Assembly: GCA_900551925.1 (NCBI GenBank) | Contig: URXR01000048.1 | Location: 1 to 9,420, forward strand | Length of the DNA stretch: 9,420 nt | Direction: 5' to 3' | DNA from: an uncultured Mycoplasmatota bacterium | GTDB lineage: Bacteria; Bacillota_I; Bacilli_A; RF39; UBA660 | Program-made: the position numbers and the translations under genes | The notes under the pieces: generated by a model | What the model saw: only the letters and a program-made list of their open reading frames with translations | What the model was told of the DNA's origin: nothing | Database searches by the model: none | Shown here: positions 1 through 7,066 of the stretch, piece after piece | Layout: the number at the start of each line of letters is the position of its first letter | How positions within the stretch are numbered: position 1 is the stretch's first letter

Positions 1-67
1 ATCGGAATCTTTTTTATTAATGATAAGGTATCTTTTTAAAAAAGGATTAACATTTTTAAAACTTTTA

Positions 68-96
68 TTGACTAAGTATTAAATTTATTGTACAAT
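68..96 (+). promoter_or_regulatory. Promoter of the tracrRNA gene
   Basis: A -35 box TTGACT (68-73) and a -10 box TACAAT (91-96) are separated by exactly 17 bases. Each differs from the sigma-A consensus at one position. Transcription would start near base 103 and run into the hairpin series that ends at 215. No open reading frame with a ribosome binding site follows, so the promoter most likely drives a non-coding RNA. Confidence 0.75.
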
Positions 97-102
97 TAAA
101 TT

Positions 103-215
103 GTCTTATTTAAGACATACATTACTAAAAATTTACAGGTTTCTGTAATAAGGCTTAATGCCTTAGGTTTGATCAAACCATAATGATCTTAAAAACAGGC
201 TTTTGCCTGTTTTTT
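103..215 (+). ncRNA. Candidate tracrRNA of the type II-C CRISPR-Cas system
   Basis: This would be the trans-activating RNA that pairs with the CRISPR repeat and is bound by Cas9. The start is inferred from the promoter. The 5' part (about 103-149) is the likely antirepeat. The first 14 bases can fold on themselves (GTCTTA/TAAGAC), and TTACAG (133-138) can pair with CTGTAA (143-148). Directly after it comes a nexus-type hairpin, AAGGC (150-154) with GCCTT (160-164), of the kind seen after the antirepeat in S. aureus and N. meningitidis tracrRNAs. Next are GGTTT/AAACC (166-179, loop GATC) and a terminator hairpin (191-214). It converges on cas2. The antirepeat boundary cannot be proven without the array. 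If it ends at 149, the repeat should begin (A/G)TTACAGAAACC. If it ends near 132, the repeat should contain TTTTAGTAATG. The call rests on position, promoter and fold. Confidence 0.8.
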
Positions 216-216
216 C
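189..216 (+). terminator. Bidirectional terminator between tracrRNA and cas2
   Basis: AAAAACAGGC (191-200) pairs with GCCTGTTTTT (205-214) around a TTTT loop. T-rich tails are available on both strands: T210-T215 on the plus strand, and the complement of A191-A195 on the minus strand. It lies two bases beyond the cas2 stop codon, so one hairpin can end both the tracrRNA and the cas9-cas1-cas2 transcript. Confidence 0.85.
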
Positions 217-540
217 TTATTCAAATACTATTAAATTATTTATAGAAATTTCTTCTTCAATTTTTTTTGTTCCACTAAACATTATCATGCTATTATATTG
301 TTTTTCGGTTACTTGGATCATCCTTATATTTCCTGTTTTAGGACAATTTGCTTTAATCCTATTAATATGTTTATTTAAGTCATCATTATTTTTGCATATC
401 CTTGAATATACTGAATATTGCATCATTATAAATCCATCATCTAATAGGTAATTTCTAAATTTTGTTGCTATTTTTCTTTCTTTCTCTGTAACAACAGGTA
501 AATCAAACATTAATATTATTCTCATAAATCTATTATTCAT
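217..540 (-). CDS. cas2: CRISPR-associated endonuclease Cas2
   Basis: Cas2 forms the central dimer of the Cas1-Cas2 integrase that inserts new spacers into the CRISPR array. The 107-residue protein has the usual Cas2 length. It opens with a ferredoxin-fold strand containing MRIILMFDLP, whose Asp13 is the conserved metal-ligand position. FIMMQYSVYSR and the GNIRMIQVTEKQ segment are typical of type II Cas2 proteins such as that of S. pyogenes. The ATG lies inside the end of cas1 (8-bp overlap). No good Shine-Dalgarno is visible before it, so translation probably depends on coupling to cas1. It is the last gene of the cas operon and ends in TAA just before the shared terminator. No csn2 follows before that terminator, which supports subtype II-C. 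Confidence 0.96.
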   Translation of the reverse strand: MNNRFMRIILMFDLPVVTEKERKIATKFRNYLLDDGFIMMQYSVYSRICKNNDDLNKHINRIKANCPKTGNIRMIQVTEKQYNSMIMFSGTKKIEEEISINNLIVFE

Positions 541-1423
541 ATATAATACTTGGTAAATCTAGTTTTACTTCACCTGTTTTGAAAGATTTTATATAGCTTT
601 TTATTAAAATTCCTATACTATATTCAACAGTATATTTTTTCCCATTATGCTCTATTTCTTTGTTTAATAAATTTATAAGTTTTTTTCTATATTCAAAAGA
701 TAATGGATAGCATATATCATCTTTACTGTCATATACAAATTTATCTATGATACATCTATATGGTTCTAAAAAATCATATGCTAGATTAAAATTATTTATT
801 TTGGAGTTATGGTGTATTCCCAAATATGTATTTAAACCATAAACTGCTAAATTTCTAATAATTGCACTAGCTATTATGGTATATCCATAGTTCAATGCTG
901 CGTTTATTGCATCATCATAAAATCTAATAAATTTATTCCCAAATAAACCTCTGAAATAGATTTTGGCTGATAAGCCTTCTCTATTTTTTTTATCTCCTTC
1001 AGTTATTTCGTTTAAATATTCATTAAGTTTAGAGATTGGAAAATCTTCTTTTGTTGTCATTTCAAGCACTCTAATGCTATTTTCAATTTTCTTTTTTACT
1101 ATTTGATTCCATAGCTCTTCTTTATAATTATCTTTTTGCTTTAATTGTTGGTTAAATACATCTAATTGTTTAAAATGGTAGTTATATGGGTACATTATTG
1201 AAACAGGATTAAACTTTTCATCACATACAATTAATGATATAGAATTTTTTCCAAATTCTGCAAGTAATCTAGCAGTAATTATTGTTGCAGAATCTTCTAA
1301 TAAAACATAATTAATATCTTCAAGTGGTATTTTTGATAAATTAGTTTCTTTAGTTATTATAAGCTGGTTATCTTGAAAATTTATTTTATCACTTTTCTTA
1401 ATTACTACCTGTCTATAACCCAC
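533..1423 (-). CDS. cas1: CRISPR-associated endonuclease/integrase Cas1
   Basis: Cas1 is the catalytic integrase of spacer acquisition and works as a Cas1-Cas2 complex at the leader end of the array. The 296-residue protein starts MGYRQVVI, the usual N-terminus of type II Cas1. The metal-binding residues are Glu149 in NREGLSAKIYF, a histidine of LGIHHNSK (204/205) and Glu220 in DFLEPYR. Their numbering matches S. pyogenes Cas1, which has E149, H205 and E220. The start codon is GTG. It is fixed by the conserved N-terminus and by an AGGAGA ribosome binding site that lies inside the last codons of cas9. The gene overlaps cas9 by 11 bp and cas2 by 8 bp, consistent with translational coupling. It ends in TAA. 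I see no truncation or missing catalytic residue. Confidence 0.97.
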   Translation of the reverse strand: MGYRQVVIKKSDKINFQDNQLIITKETNLSKIPLEDINYVLLEDSATIITARLLAEFGKNSISLIVCDEKFNPVSIMYPYNYHFKQLDVFNQQLKQKDNYKEELWNQIVKKKIENSIRVLEMTTKEDFPISKLNEYLNEITEGDKKNREGLSAKIYFRGLFGNKFIRFYDDAINAALNYGYTIIASAIIRNLAVYGLNTYLGIHHNSKINNFNLAYDFLEPYRCIIDKFVYDSKDDICYPLSFEYRKKLINLLNKEIEHNGKKYTVEYSIGILIKSYIKSFKTGEVKLDLPSIIYE

Positions 1424-4400
1424 TTATTTCTCCTAGTATGTTAATTTTTAATTTTTCTATGTTTTGTATAGTAGAAATAGTTATGCAATATTGTGTTCTT
1501 TCTTTTTTAAATATATTGTTTTCTCCAATTAAATCATAACTATCCCCAATAATACTTTTTATTTCAATCATTCCACTCGAAGCTCCTACTACATAACCTA
1601 TAGATTGCTTACCTTGTTTATTAGTTACTTTTATTAAATCATTTTTATTTAGTTTTAAAATAATATCATATTTTTCCTTCATGTCTTGATAAGTTGTTAA
1701 TATATAATTTTCACCTTGAGCGTATTCTAATTTAACATTAAAATCTTTATTTTTTGTTTTTTTATTCATTTGTTTAATATCGAATAAATCGTATGCAATA
1801 AAATATAATTTTTTATCTTCTTTGTTTTTTGACTTTAAAATATCTATTTGATAAATTCCGCTTTTTTCTACATTACTATTATTTATCATATGTCCAGTAT
1901 TTTTATATGGAAGATATATTTTTATTTTCTTTATTTCTTTATGTTCTTTGTCATTTGCGTTTATAGGGTATTTACCATTATTAGCTTTTAAAGCTTCTTG
2001 TCCTGTTGTATTATTGCCAAGCCATGTTATTATTGCATTATATATATCTTTTGATCCACTTTTTTTATCAGGTATATTTTCTAAATCCCTTTTCTTTAAT
2101 TTCTCTACTGGTACTTTTAACGTTTTATATATTTTATCATCTAATTTTTTTATACCATAGTAAGTTTCTTCATGTAACTGGCCCGACATTTTTGTCTTAG
2201 CTAATGATGGTGTTAGTACTTTTAAATCTTTAAGATTATTTTCTGAATATGTCCTTAATGTTTTTAAATTTTCTTTCATAGTATTTAAATCACGTTCATA
2301 AACTCTTATTTTTGCTTCTTGGACAAAATTTTCATATGGAGTTGGAAATTCTAATTTTGCAATATTGTGTCTTCCATAATGAATATGATCTTTACTTATT
2401 TCTTCTTTTAAATATTCTTTAAATTCTTTTTCACATACTTCACCTGTTTCATCAATATAATATGTTCCGTTATATTTTTTGTATTCTTCTTCATCCATGT
2501 TTTCAAGTTTATTTTTAACTAAACCATCAATATATCTACTATACTTTTCATATAGAGTTATTTTCTGCTGTAATGATGTGTTTATTGAAGCTATAATTAA
2601 GGCATCCATTGCATGATGAAGATGATTATCTCTATCTTTTTTCACTTCTTTTTTAAATTCTTCGGGCATTATATATGTTTTTGATATATAACTGTGTATT
2701 AATCTATTTAATCCCCATCTTGCTCTTAGCTTCGCAGTTAATTTTCCTGAAAACATATTAACTTTTTCTACATTTAAATAAGCTTTTATTAATGACGATA
2801 GTTCTCTACTTATATATTTAGTGTCATTTAGGTTTTGTTCTCTCATTTCTCTTGCTGTGTCTAAATCTAATTTTTTTAACAAATAATTATCTTTTTTCTT
2901 ATTTGGTATTGCTAAGCTATTTATAAAGTTTTCAAATGATTCCCATTTTTTTGTATTTCCGAACCATTCATATGGAGTTCTATCCTTTTTATCTTGATTT
3001 TCTTTAGTCAGTACCAGTGTTTTGTTTAAGTAATTGTCATCATATGTCCTAGAATAAGGCAAAATATGATCTATTTGTACCAAATTGTTTTGAAATAAAT
3101 CTTCTATTTTTATCTTTTTTAGACTATATCCACAACATTCTTTTTGCTCTTTCCATAATCTATATTTTAATAAATCATTCCCTTTTACCTTATCTGTCGA
3201 AGAAAATAAACCTAGTTCTACTAAATGTTCCTTAGCTATTTCGTTTTCTTTTTGTTTTTCTATTTGATATTTTTCTATCTCTCTTCTTTCTTTTTTTGTT
3301 TTAGCAAGCTCATTAGCTGTTTCTATATTAATTGCTTGTGGTAGGCCATATTTTTTAATAATTGCATTCAAAACTTTTCTTGCTTGAGATAATGCCCTAA
3401 TTACTCTTTGATTTTTTATGGTACTGATAGCATTAATTGGTAATAACAAATCATGTTTTTCTTTATCTGAATATAAATCGGAATGCTTGTAATTTAGCGA
3501 TAGCATAGCTTCATCATATCTTTTTCCTTCCAACATTAATGGTATCAATTTTTTTATAATATTAGTAGAAAGCATTAAGTGATCTTTAAAATTTGGTAAT
3601 GCAATAATAAAATTATCATCATTATATTTTTCAGGAAAAATAGATTCTTTTTTTATGACTTCTTTTATATCATCATTAGTTTTATAATTAGTGCATAATA
3701 AAGCTAATTTATCTAATAATTCTACATTATCACGTATTTCTTGCCAATGTTCTTTTCCAAAAGTTTTTTCTATAACTTTTCTCATTTTGTGATAGCCTTC
3801 TAATTCAAATAGTTTTTTATTGTATAAAGCTTTATTATATAAATTATCATATAATTTTTTTTCTTCATTATTTAAATTACTAATATCTACTCTAGTATCT
3901 TTAGATATGTTTAATTGTGCTTTTAAATCTTCAATTACTTTTATGTATTCTTTTTTTGTTAATTGTAAATTCTTAAATTTAACACTATCTTTTCTAATTA
4001 TTTTATTAACATCGGTATATTTAATATCATTTTTTGTTTTTGCTTGTTCTAATAATTTTTTTATTTGTTCTTTAGTTAGAGATGTATATTCTGTTTCTTC
4101 AGTTTTATATCTTAAATTTATTAATTTAGAAAGTCCTACAAATAATTCTGAACTAAAAGCTCTTTTAGGGGCACGAGGTTCATGATCAAATCGACATTCT
4201 CCAACCATTTTTTCTATTAAATCTCCTCCATAAGGGGAATCTCCTCCAGGGCCTTTTGAATAATGTCTTTGACTTTTCCAGATTTCGATATATGATTGTT
4301 TAAATTTTTTATTAATAAGCCCAAATTTTATCTGCTTATCTAAAACTTTATTAATTTCATCCTCATACATTTCTCTTGTTACTGATATCTTATAGTCATC

Positions 4401-5015
4401 AGGACTGTTTTTAATTTTTTGTTTAAATTTTTCATCTTTTACATACATTTCTGATACTGTTTCATAATGTTTTTCGTTCATTAATTTTTCATTTTCTTTT
4501 ATTGCTGAAAGTACTTTACCTAATTGTTTATCATTATTTTGGTCTTCTCTATTAGACTTATAGCCTCTTTTTTTTGCATAATGCACTAATATAATACATA
4601 ATTCTTCATCAGTTAATTTTCTATCTAATGCTTCTACTTTTAATATATATGGGTTTGTATGATGTTTTTTATAGTATTCTTTTATCATGTTACTATATAA
4701 ATTTGTTAATTGATTGTTTTTTTCTGATACTACATCATTTTCATTTACTTTACCTTTTAAATATTTGTTTTCATATAATAAATTTCTTACTCTGTCTACT
4801 CTAAATTCTCTTCTTCTTATTATTCTCCTAGCTCCGCGTTTTTCTCTTCTTGCTTTGGCTTTACTATCTCCACTTGTTTCCTCTCCCGGTGAAAATATTC
4901 TACTACCTGCATCAATTATTCGAAAAGGATTATCATTATCATCTAATTCTAATAAACCCCAACCAACTGATGATATTCCAATGTCTAGCCCTAATATATA
5001 CTTGCTTTTTTCCAT
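1413..5015 (-). CDS. cas9: Type II-C CRISPR RNA-guided endonuclease Cas9
   Basis: Cas9 is guided by crRNA:tracrRNA and cuts both strands of matching DNA. At 1200 residues it lies between the short II-C forms (about 1000-1100) and the larger II-A ones. In order: RuvC-I (GLDIGISSVGW, Asp11), an Arg-rich bridge helix (about 52-80), a REC lobe with AKKRGYKSNRE (147-157), QRHYSKGPGG (249-258) and the CRFDHEPRAPK block (274-284), RuvC-II (INIETANE, Glu565), HNH (QIDHILPYSR with His650; Asn664 and Asn673), RuvC-III (HHAMDALIIAS, His801 and Asp804), and a C-terminal WED/PAM-interacting region from about 950. The tail INILGEI matches a common Cas9 C-terminus. All nuclease residues are present, so it looks active. 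An AAGGAGG site lies 6 bases before the ATG. It is the first gene of the cas9-cas1-cas2 operon and ends in TAG. The PAM cannot be predicted from this window. Confidence 0.97.
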   Translation of the reverse strand: MEKSKYILGLDIGISSVGWGLLELDDNDNPFRIIDAGSRIFSPGEETSGDSKAKARREKRGARRIIRRREFRVDRVRNLLYENKYLKGKVNENDVVSEKNNQLTNLYSNMIKEYYKKHHTNPYILKVEALDRKLTDEELCIILVHYAKKRGYKSNREDQNNDKQLGKVLSAIKENEKLMNEKHYETVSEMYVKDEKFKQKIKNSPDDYKISVTREMYEDEINKVLDKQIKFGLINKKFKQSYIEIWKSQRHYSKGPGGDSPYGGDLIEKMVGECRFDHEPRAPKRAFSSELFVGLSKLINLRYKTEETEYTSLTKEQIKKLLEQAKTKNDIKYTDVNKIIRKDSVKFKNLQLTKKEYIKVIEDLKAQLNISKDTRVDISNLNNEEKKLYDNLYNKALYNKKLFELEGYHKMRKVIEKTFGKEHWQEIRDNVELLDKLALLCTNYKTNDDIKEVIKKESIFPEKYNDDNFIIALPNFKDHLMLSTNIIKKLIPLMLEGKRYDEAMLSLNYKHSDLYSDKEKHDLLLPINAISTIKNQRVIRALSQARKVLNAIIKKYGLPQAINIETANELAKTKKERREIEKYQIEKQKENEIAKEHLVELGLFSSTDKVKGNDLLKYRLWKEQKECCGYSLKKIKIEDLFQNNLVQIDHILPYSRTYDDNYLNKTLVLTKENQDKKDRTPYEWFGNTKKWESFENFINSLAIPNKKKDNYLLKKLDLDTAREMREQNLNDTKYISRELSSLIKAYLNVEKVNMFSGKLTAKLRARWGLNRLIHSYISKTYIMPEEFKKEVKKDRDNHLHHAMDALIIASINTSLQQKITLYEKYSRYIDGLVKNKLENMDEEEYKKYNGTYYIDETGEVCEKEFKEYLKEEISKDHIHYGRHNIAKLEFPTPYENFVQEAKIRVYERDLNTMKENLKTLRTYSENNLKDLKVLTPSLAKTKMSGQLHEETYYGIKKLDDKIYKTLKVPVEKLKKRDLENIPDKKSGSKDIYNAIITWLGNNTTGQEALKANNGKYPINANDKEHKEIKKIKIYLPYKNTGHMINNSNVEKSGIYQIDILKSKNKEDKKLYFIAYDLFDIKQMNKKTKNKDFNVKLEYAQGENYILTTYQDMKEKYDIILKLNKNDLIKVTNKQGKQSIGYVVGASSGMIEIKSIIGDSYDLIGENNIFKKERTQYCITISTIQNIEKLKINILGEISGL

Positions 5016-5021
5016 AAATTT

Positions 5022-5062
5022 CCTCCTTTTTACCTAATTCTATCATATTTTGTCATATTGTG
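5022..5062 (-). promoter_or_regulatory. cas9 ribosome binding site, possible -10 box and tandem 10-bp repeat
   Basis: Read on the minus strand, a strong AGGAGG (5022-5027) precedes cas9. Upstream of it are an extended -10-like TGATAGAAT (5037-5045) and an overlapping TATGAT (5042-5047). Neither has a recognisable -35 box at 16-18 bases. The same stretch contains two adjacent 10-bp direct repeats (5043-5052 and 5053-5062) that match at 9 of 10 positions. The ribosome binding site is clear, the promoter assignment is weak, and the repeat could be an activator or repressor site or chance. Confidence 0.4.
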
Positions 5063-5090
5063 GGATTTTTTTTATGCATTTTGCGTAAAC

Positions 5091-5122
5091 AAAAAGGACA
5101 AACCATATTATTTAGTTTGTTC
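5091..5122 (-). terminator. Terminator of the YjdF-like membrane protein gene
   Basis: On the minus strand GAACAAAC (5122-5115) pairs with GTTTGTCC (5103-5096) with one A:C mismatch, around an 11-base loop. Five T residues follow (5095-5091). The stop codon of the upstream gene lies inside the loop. The hairpin separates this gene from the cas9 promoter region, so cas9 is probably transcribed on its own. Confidence 0.65.
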
Positions 5123-5935
5123 TTTATCTATTTTCAAATATTTTCTAGGACCTTTGTGAGGTATAAAGTGAGTGATAAACTTATTAGAACCATTACTAAT
5201 TATGTAAAAATAGCCTAAACATGAAAATACTATGGCTCCTAGAAAGTTTACGAGTAAATCTTTCATAGTGTCGTTTAAACCAATGTCTAAATAGCCATCA
5301 TTAATGGTTACTATTTCATTGCCATTTTTATCATATAAAATAGTGTGATCAATATTTTCTATTAAAATAGCATTATTATTGTTTTCGGGATCAAAGTTTA
5401 CAGAAGATATAGTTTCTAACACTTCATCTTTTTGCATATCTACTTTTAAAATTTTATCTGTTCCATATTCAAAGAATTCCCAAAGAACTCCGATAGTCAT
5501 GGAAAAACAAAAAGCTACTAAGCATAAATAAATTGGAGATAAACTTATTTTCTTACTATTACTGTTTAGTAAATAAACTAAAGAGAAGCCTACCGCAGCA
5601 GATAGAAAACCATTTATAGTATGAAGAATACTATCCCAAAAAGGAATCAAATCATAAAAGTTTTGAATTTCTCCTAGAATTTCAGCAGAAAAAATAAAAA
5701 GAAAAATTATTATTTCTAGAGTATTAGGTAAAGTTATTTTTAAACTTCTTTGAATGAAAAAGGGCATAAATAATAAAACTAATGATAATAAACATAAAAG
5801 GGCATTATGAATATCTCCTCTTATTATTTGTAATATCATACATATAATTACTAATAATCTTAAAATCATATAAACAACTAAAGAGCTTCTTTTGGTTTCT
5901 TTATATCTTTCTTTAACTAGCTTATTTAATTTCAT
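5108..5935 (-). CDS. Six-helix membrane protein resembling the YjdF/DUF2238 family
   Basis: This is a 275-residue integral membrane protein. Six hydrophobic helices are visible at about 18-38, 43-63, 71-91, 105-123, 132-152 and 227-246, after a short basic N-terminus. Conserved-looking polar residues sit in or next to helices: PFWDSILHTINGF (98-110), VLWEFFEY (150-157) and DTMKDLLVNFLGA (222-234). This pattern recalls the DUF2238 (YjdF) membrane family, whose biochemical role is unknown to me. A polar, Asn/Asp-rich segment of about 60 residues lies between helices 5 and 6 (about 160-222), which is long for such a loop. A GGAG ribosome binding site lies 8 bases before the ATG. The gene is divergent from the anchored protein at 6037 and has its own terminator. 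The family assignment is from memory of motifs and is moderately sure; VanZ-like is an alternative. Confidence 0.75.
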   Translation of the reverse strand: MKLNKLVKERYKETKRSSLVVYMILRLLVIICMILQIIRGDIHNALLCLLSLVLLFMPFFIQRSLKITLPNTLEIIIFLFIFSAEILGEIQNFYDLIPFWDSILHTINGFLSAAVGFSLVYLLNSNSKKISLSPIYLCLVAFCFSMTIGVLWEFFEYGTDKILKVDMQKDEVLETISSVNFDPENNNNAILIENIDHTILYDKNGNEIVTINDGYLDIGLNDTMKDLLVNFLGAIVFSCLGYFYIISNGSNKFITHFIPHKGPRKYLKIDKEQTK

Positions 5936-5959
5936 ACTACTATCTCCTTTTTTATAATT

Positions 5960-5988
5960 ATTTTATCATTAAAATAATTTATTGTATA
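5960..5988 (-). promoter_or_regulatory. Possible promoter of the YjdF-like gene
   Basis: On the minus strand an extended -10 TGATAAAAT (5968-5960) is preceded at 17 bases by TATACA (5988-5983), which matches 4 of 6 positions of the -35 consensus. The match is weak, and in such AT-rich sequence similar boxes arise easily. Confidence 0.35.
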
Positions 5989-6030
5989 TATTTAATATGG
6001 TTTGTGATATAATTTTAATATAAAAGGAGA
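5982..6030 (+). promoter_or_regulatory. Extended -10 promoter and ribosome binding site of the anchored hypothetical protein
   Basis: A perfect extended -10 box, TGATATAAT, lies at 6005-6013. A TTGTAT (5982-5987) is upstream but at a long 20-base spacing, so the TG extension is likely the main recognition element. AAGGAG (6024-6029) then gives 7 bases to the ATG at 6037. This spacing excludes the GTG at 6031, which would leave a single base. Confidence 0.6.
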
Positions 6031-6036
6031 GTGCTT

Positions 6037-6795
6037 ATGAAAAAGAAAAAAACTATAATTGTTGTTATTATAATTGCTAGTTTAATAGTTCTAAGTGTTT
6101 TAGGGTATTTTGGTTATAAGTTTTATTTAATAAATAAATATGAAACTGTAGTAAATCAAACAGCTTTAGCTAATTTAAATTCAAATTCTGAAATCGTAAT
6201 TATGCCTAATAATGGTGGAAATAATGATTATACCTCATATGAAAATATTAACTTTGTACTCCCACAAGGGTTTGAAATTATTAGTACTGCTAATAATAAT
6301 GATAATAATAATTTTAATCTTGAAGATTATTATTTGAATTATGATAATGGACGTTATGATGCTAGTATTTCAGTTGGAGTATATCCTAATTTGTATAATG
6401 CCTTAACTAATAATGATAATTCTTTTTTCAATCTTGATTCTATTAAAGATTTAGATACAGTTAAGTTATTAAACAATGAAGAAATATATAATAACACTAT
6501 TTTATATGAAGAAATGTTTGAAGAATATGGAGAAGTTTCTGATGTCTTTGATGAAGCAAAAGATATAAAACTAAATTATTTACTTAATAATTTATACAAT
6601 ACTGTAATTGGTGATAAAAATATTACTTTAATAGATGAAGGATTAGAAGGGTATATGATTACTGTTAATAACAATCAGTATGAAGTTCATTTATTAAGTG
6701 GTCAAAATGAATATATATTTATTTTTAAAAATGAAAATAGTAATTATTTTAACAAAGCTGTAATACAAGACTTTTTATATAATGTTGTTTTATAG
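6037..6795 (+). CDS. Hypothetical protein with one N-terminal membrane anchor
   Basis: I do not recognise this 252-residue protein. It begins MKKKKT and has one hydrophobic helix at about 6-28 with no lipobox cysteine or evident cleavage site. The positive-inside rule therefore predicts a membrane-anchored protein with the remaining 220 residues outside the cell. The outer part is rich in Asn, Asp and Tyr, with NNGGNN and NNNDNNN stretches. It contains NFVLPQGFEI (about residues 71-80) and a C-terminal NEYIFIFKNENSNYF segment, a pattern I associate only loosely with small extracellular beta-sheet domains. I chose the ATG at 6037 over the in-frame GTG six bases upstream because of the ribosome binding site spacing. 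It is a single-gene unit between an extended -10 promoter and a strong terminator, divergent from the membrane protein on its left. No function is proposed. Confidence 0.8.
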   Translation: MKKKKTIIVVIIIASLIVLSVLGYFGYKFYLINKYETVVNQTALANLNSNSEIVIMPNNGGNNDYTSYENINFVLPQGFEIISTANNNDNNNFNLEDYYLNYDNGRYDASISVGVYPNLYNALTNNDNSFFNLDSIKDLDTVKLLNNEEIYNNTILYEEMFEEYGEVSDVFDEAKDIKLNYLLNNLYNTVIGDKNITLIDEGLEGYMITVNNNQYEVHLLSGQNEYIFIFKNENSNYFNKAVIQDFLYNVVL

Positions 6796-6804
6796 AGAAT
6801 AATT

Positions 6805-6840
6805 AAAAAGGATTGTGAGATAAGACTCATAATCCTTTTT
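6805..6840 (+). terminator. Terminator of the anchored hypothetical protein gene
   Basis: A 15-bp stem, AAAAAGGATTGTGAG (6805-6819) with CTCATAATCCTTTTT (6826-6840), contains one G:T pair and a 6-base loop. It ends in five T residues, ten bases after the TAG stop. A-rich bases on the other arm make it potentially bidirectional, but the nearest minus-strand gene ends far away at 7067. Confidence 0.88.
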
Positions 6841-7027
6841 GTTTAGTTATGTATATTAATTATTTTCTAATAAATCAAAAAAGCAACTTATAATAATTTG
6901 ATTTATAATTTGAAATATTTCGACTTTTTTAACACATGGCGATTGATGTCATCTTTTAAAACAGTTAGATAAAACGATTCCTTGTGTGTATGTTAATTTT
7001 GCTTGAGTGGGATTGTAAGTATTGAAT
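6841..7027. other. Intergenic stretch without a recognisable gene
   Basis: This AT-rich stretch lies between two convergent genes. Only reading frames under 20 codons without ribosome binding sites are present. No tRNA-like cloverleaf, repeat array or strong hairpin was seen by eye. Confidence 0.5.
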
Positions 7028-7065
7028 AAAAAATATTTATATTATATATAACTAATTAAATATTT
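7028..7065 (-). terminator. Weak AT-only terminator of the helicase-nuclease gene
   Basis: On the minus strand AAATATTTA (7066-7058 region) can pair with TAAATATTT (7039-7031), with six T residues spanning the end (7033-7028). The stem has no G:C pair and a long loop, so it is a weak candidate. It is the only hairpin with a T run close to the stop codon. Confidence 0.3.
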
Positions 7066-7066
7066 A

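Noticed and set aside
36..55. Hairpin-like ATCTTTT...AAAAGGAT stretch at the left end.
   Set aside because: The stem is almost only A:T pairs with overlapping T and A runs, as expected in such AT-rich sequence, and it lies upstream of the tracrRNA promoter with no gene ending there.
203..451. Plus-strand open frame of 82 codons opposite cas2.
   Set aside because: It overlaps the terminator and the antisense of a clear cas2 gene, lacks a ribosome binding site and is a hydrophobic shadow of AT-rich antisense sequence.
3820..4185. Plus-strand open frame of 121 codons opposite cas9.
   Set aside because: It is an antisense shadow of the REC-lobe coding region with no start signals.
6031..6036. 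GTG start adding two residues to the anchored hypothetical protein.
   Set aside because: It would sit one base after the Shine-Dalgarno. The ATG at 6037 has the correct 7-base spacing.
6841..6854. GTTTAGTTATGTAT resembles the reverse complement of part of the tracrRNA antirepeat (12 of 14 positions).
   Set aside because: It is short, AT-rich and single, with no second copy or spacer spacing. Chance similarity is likely.
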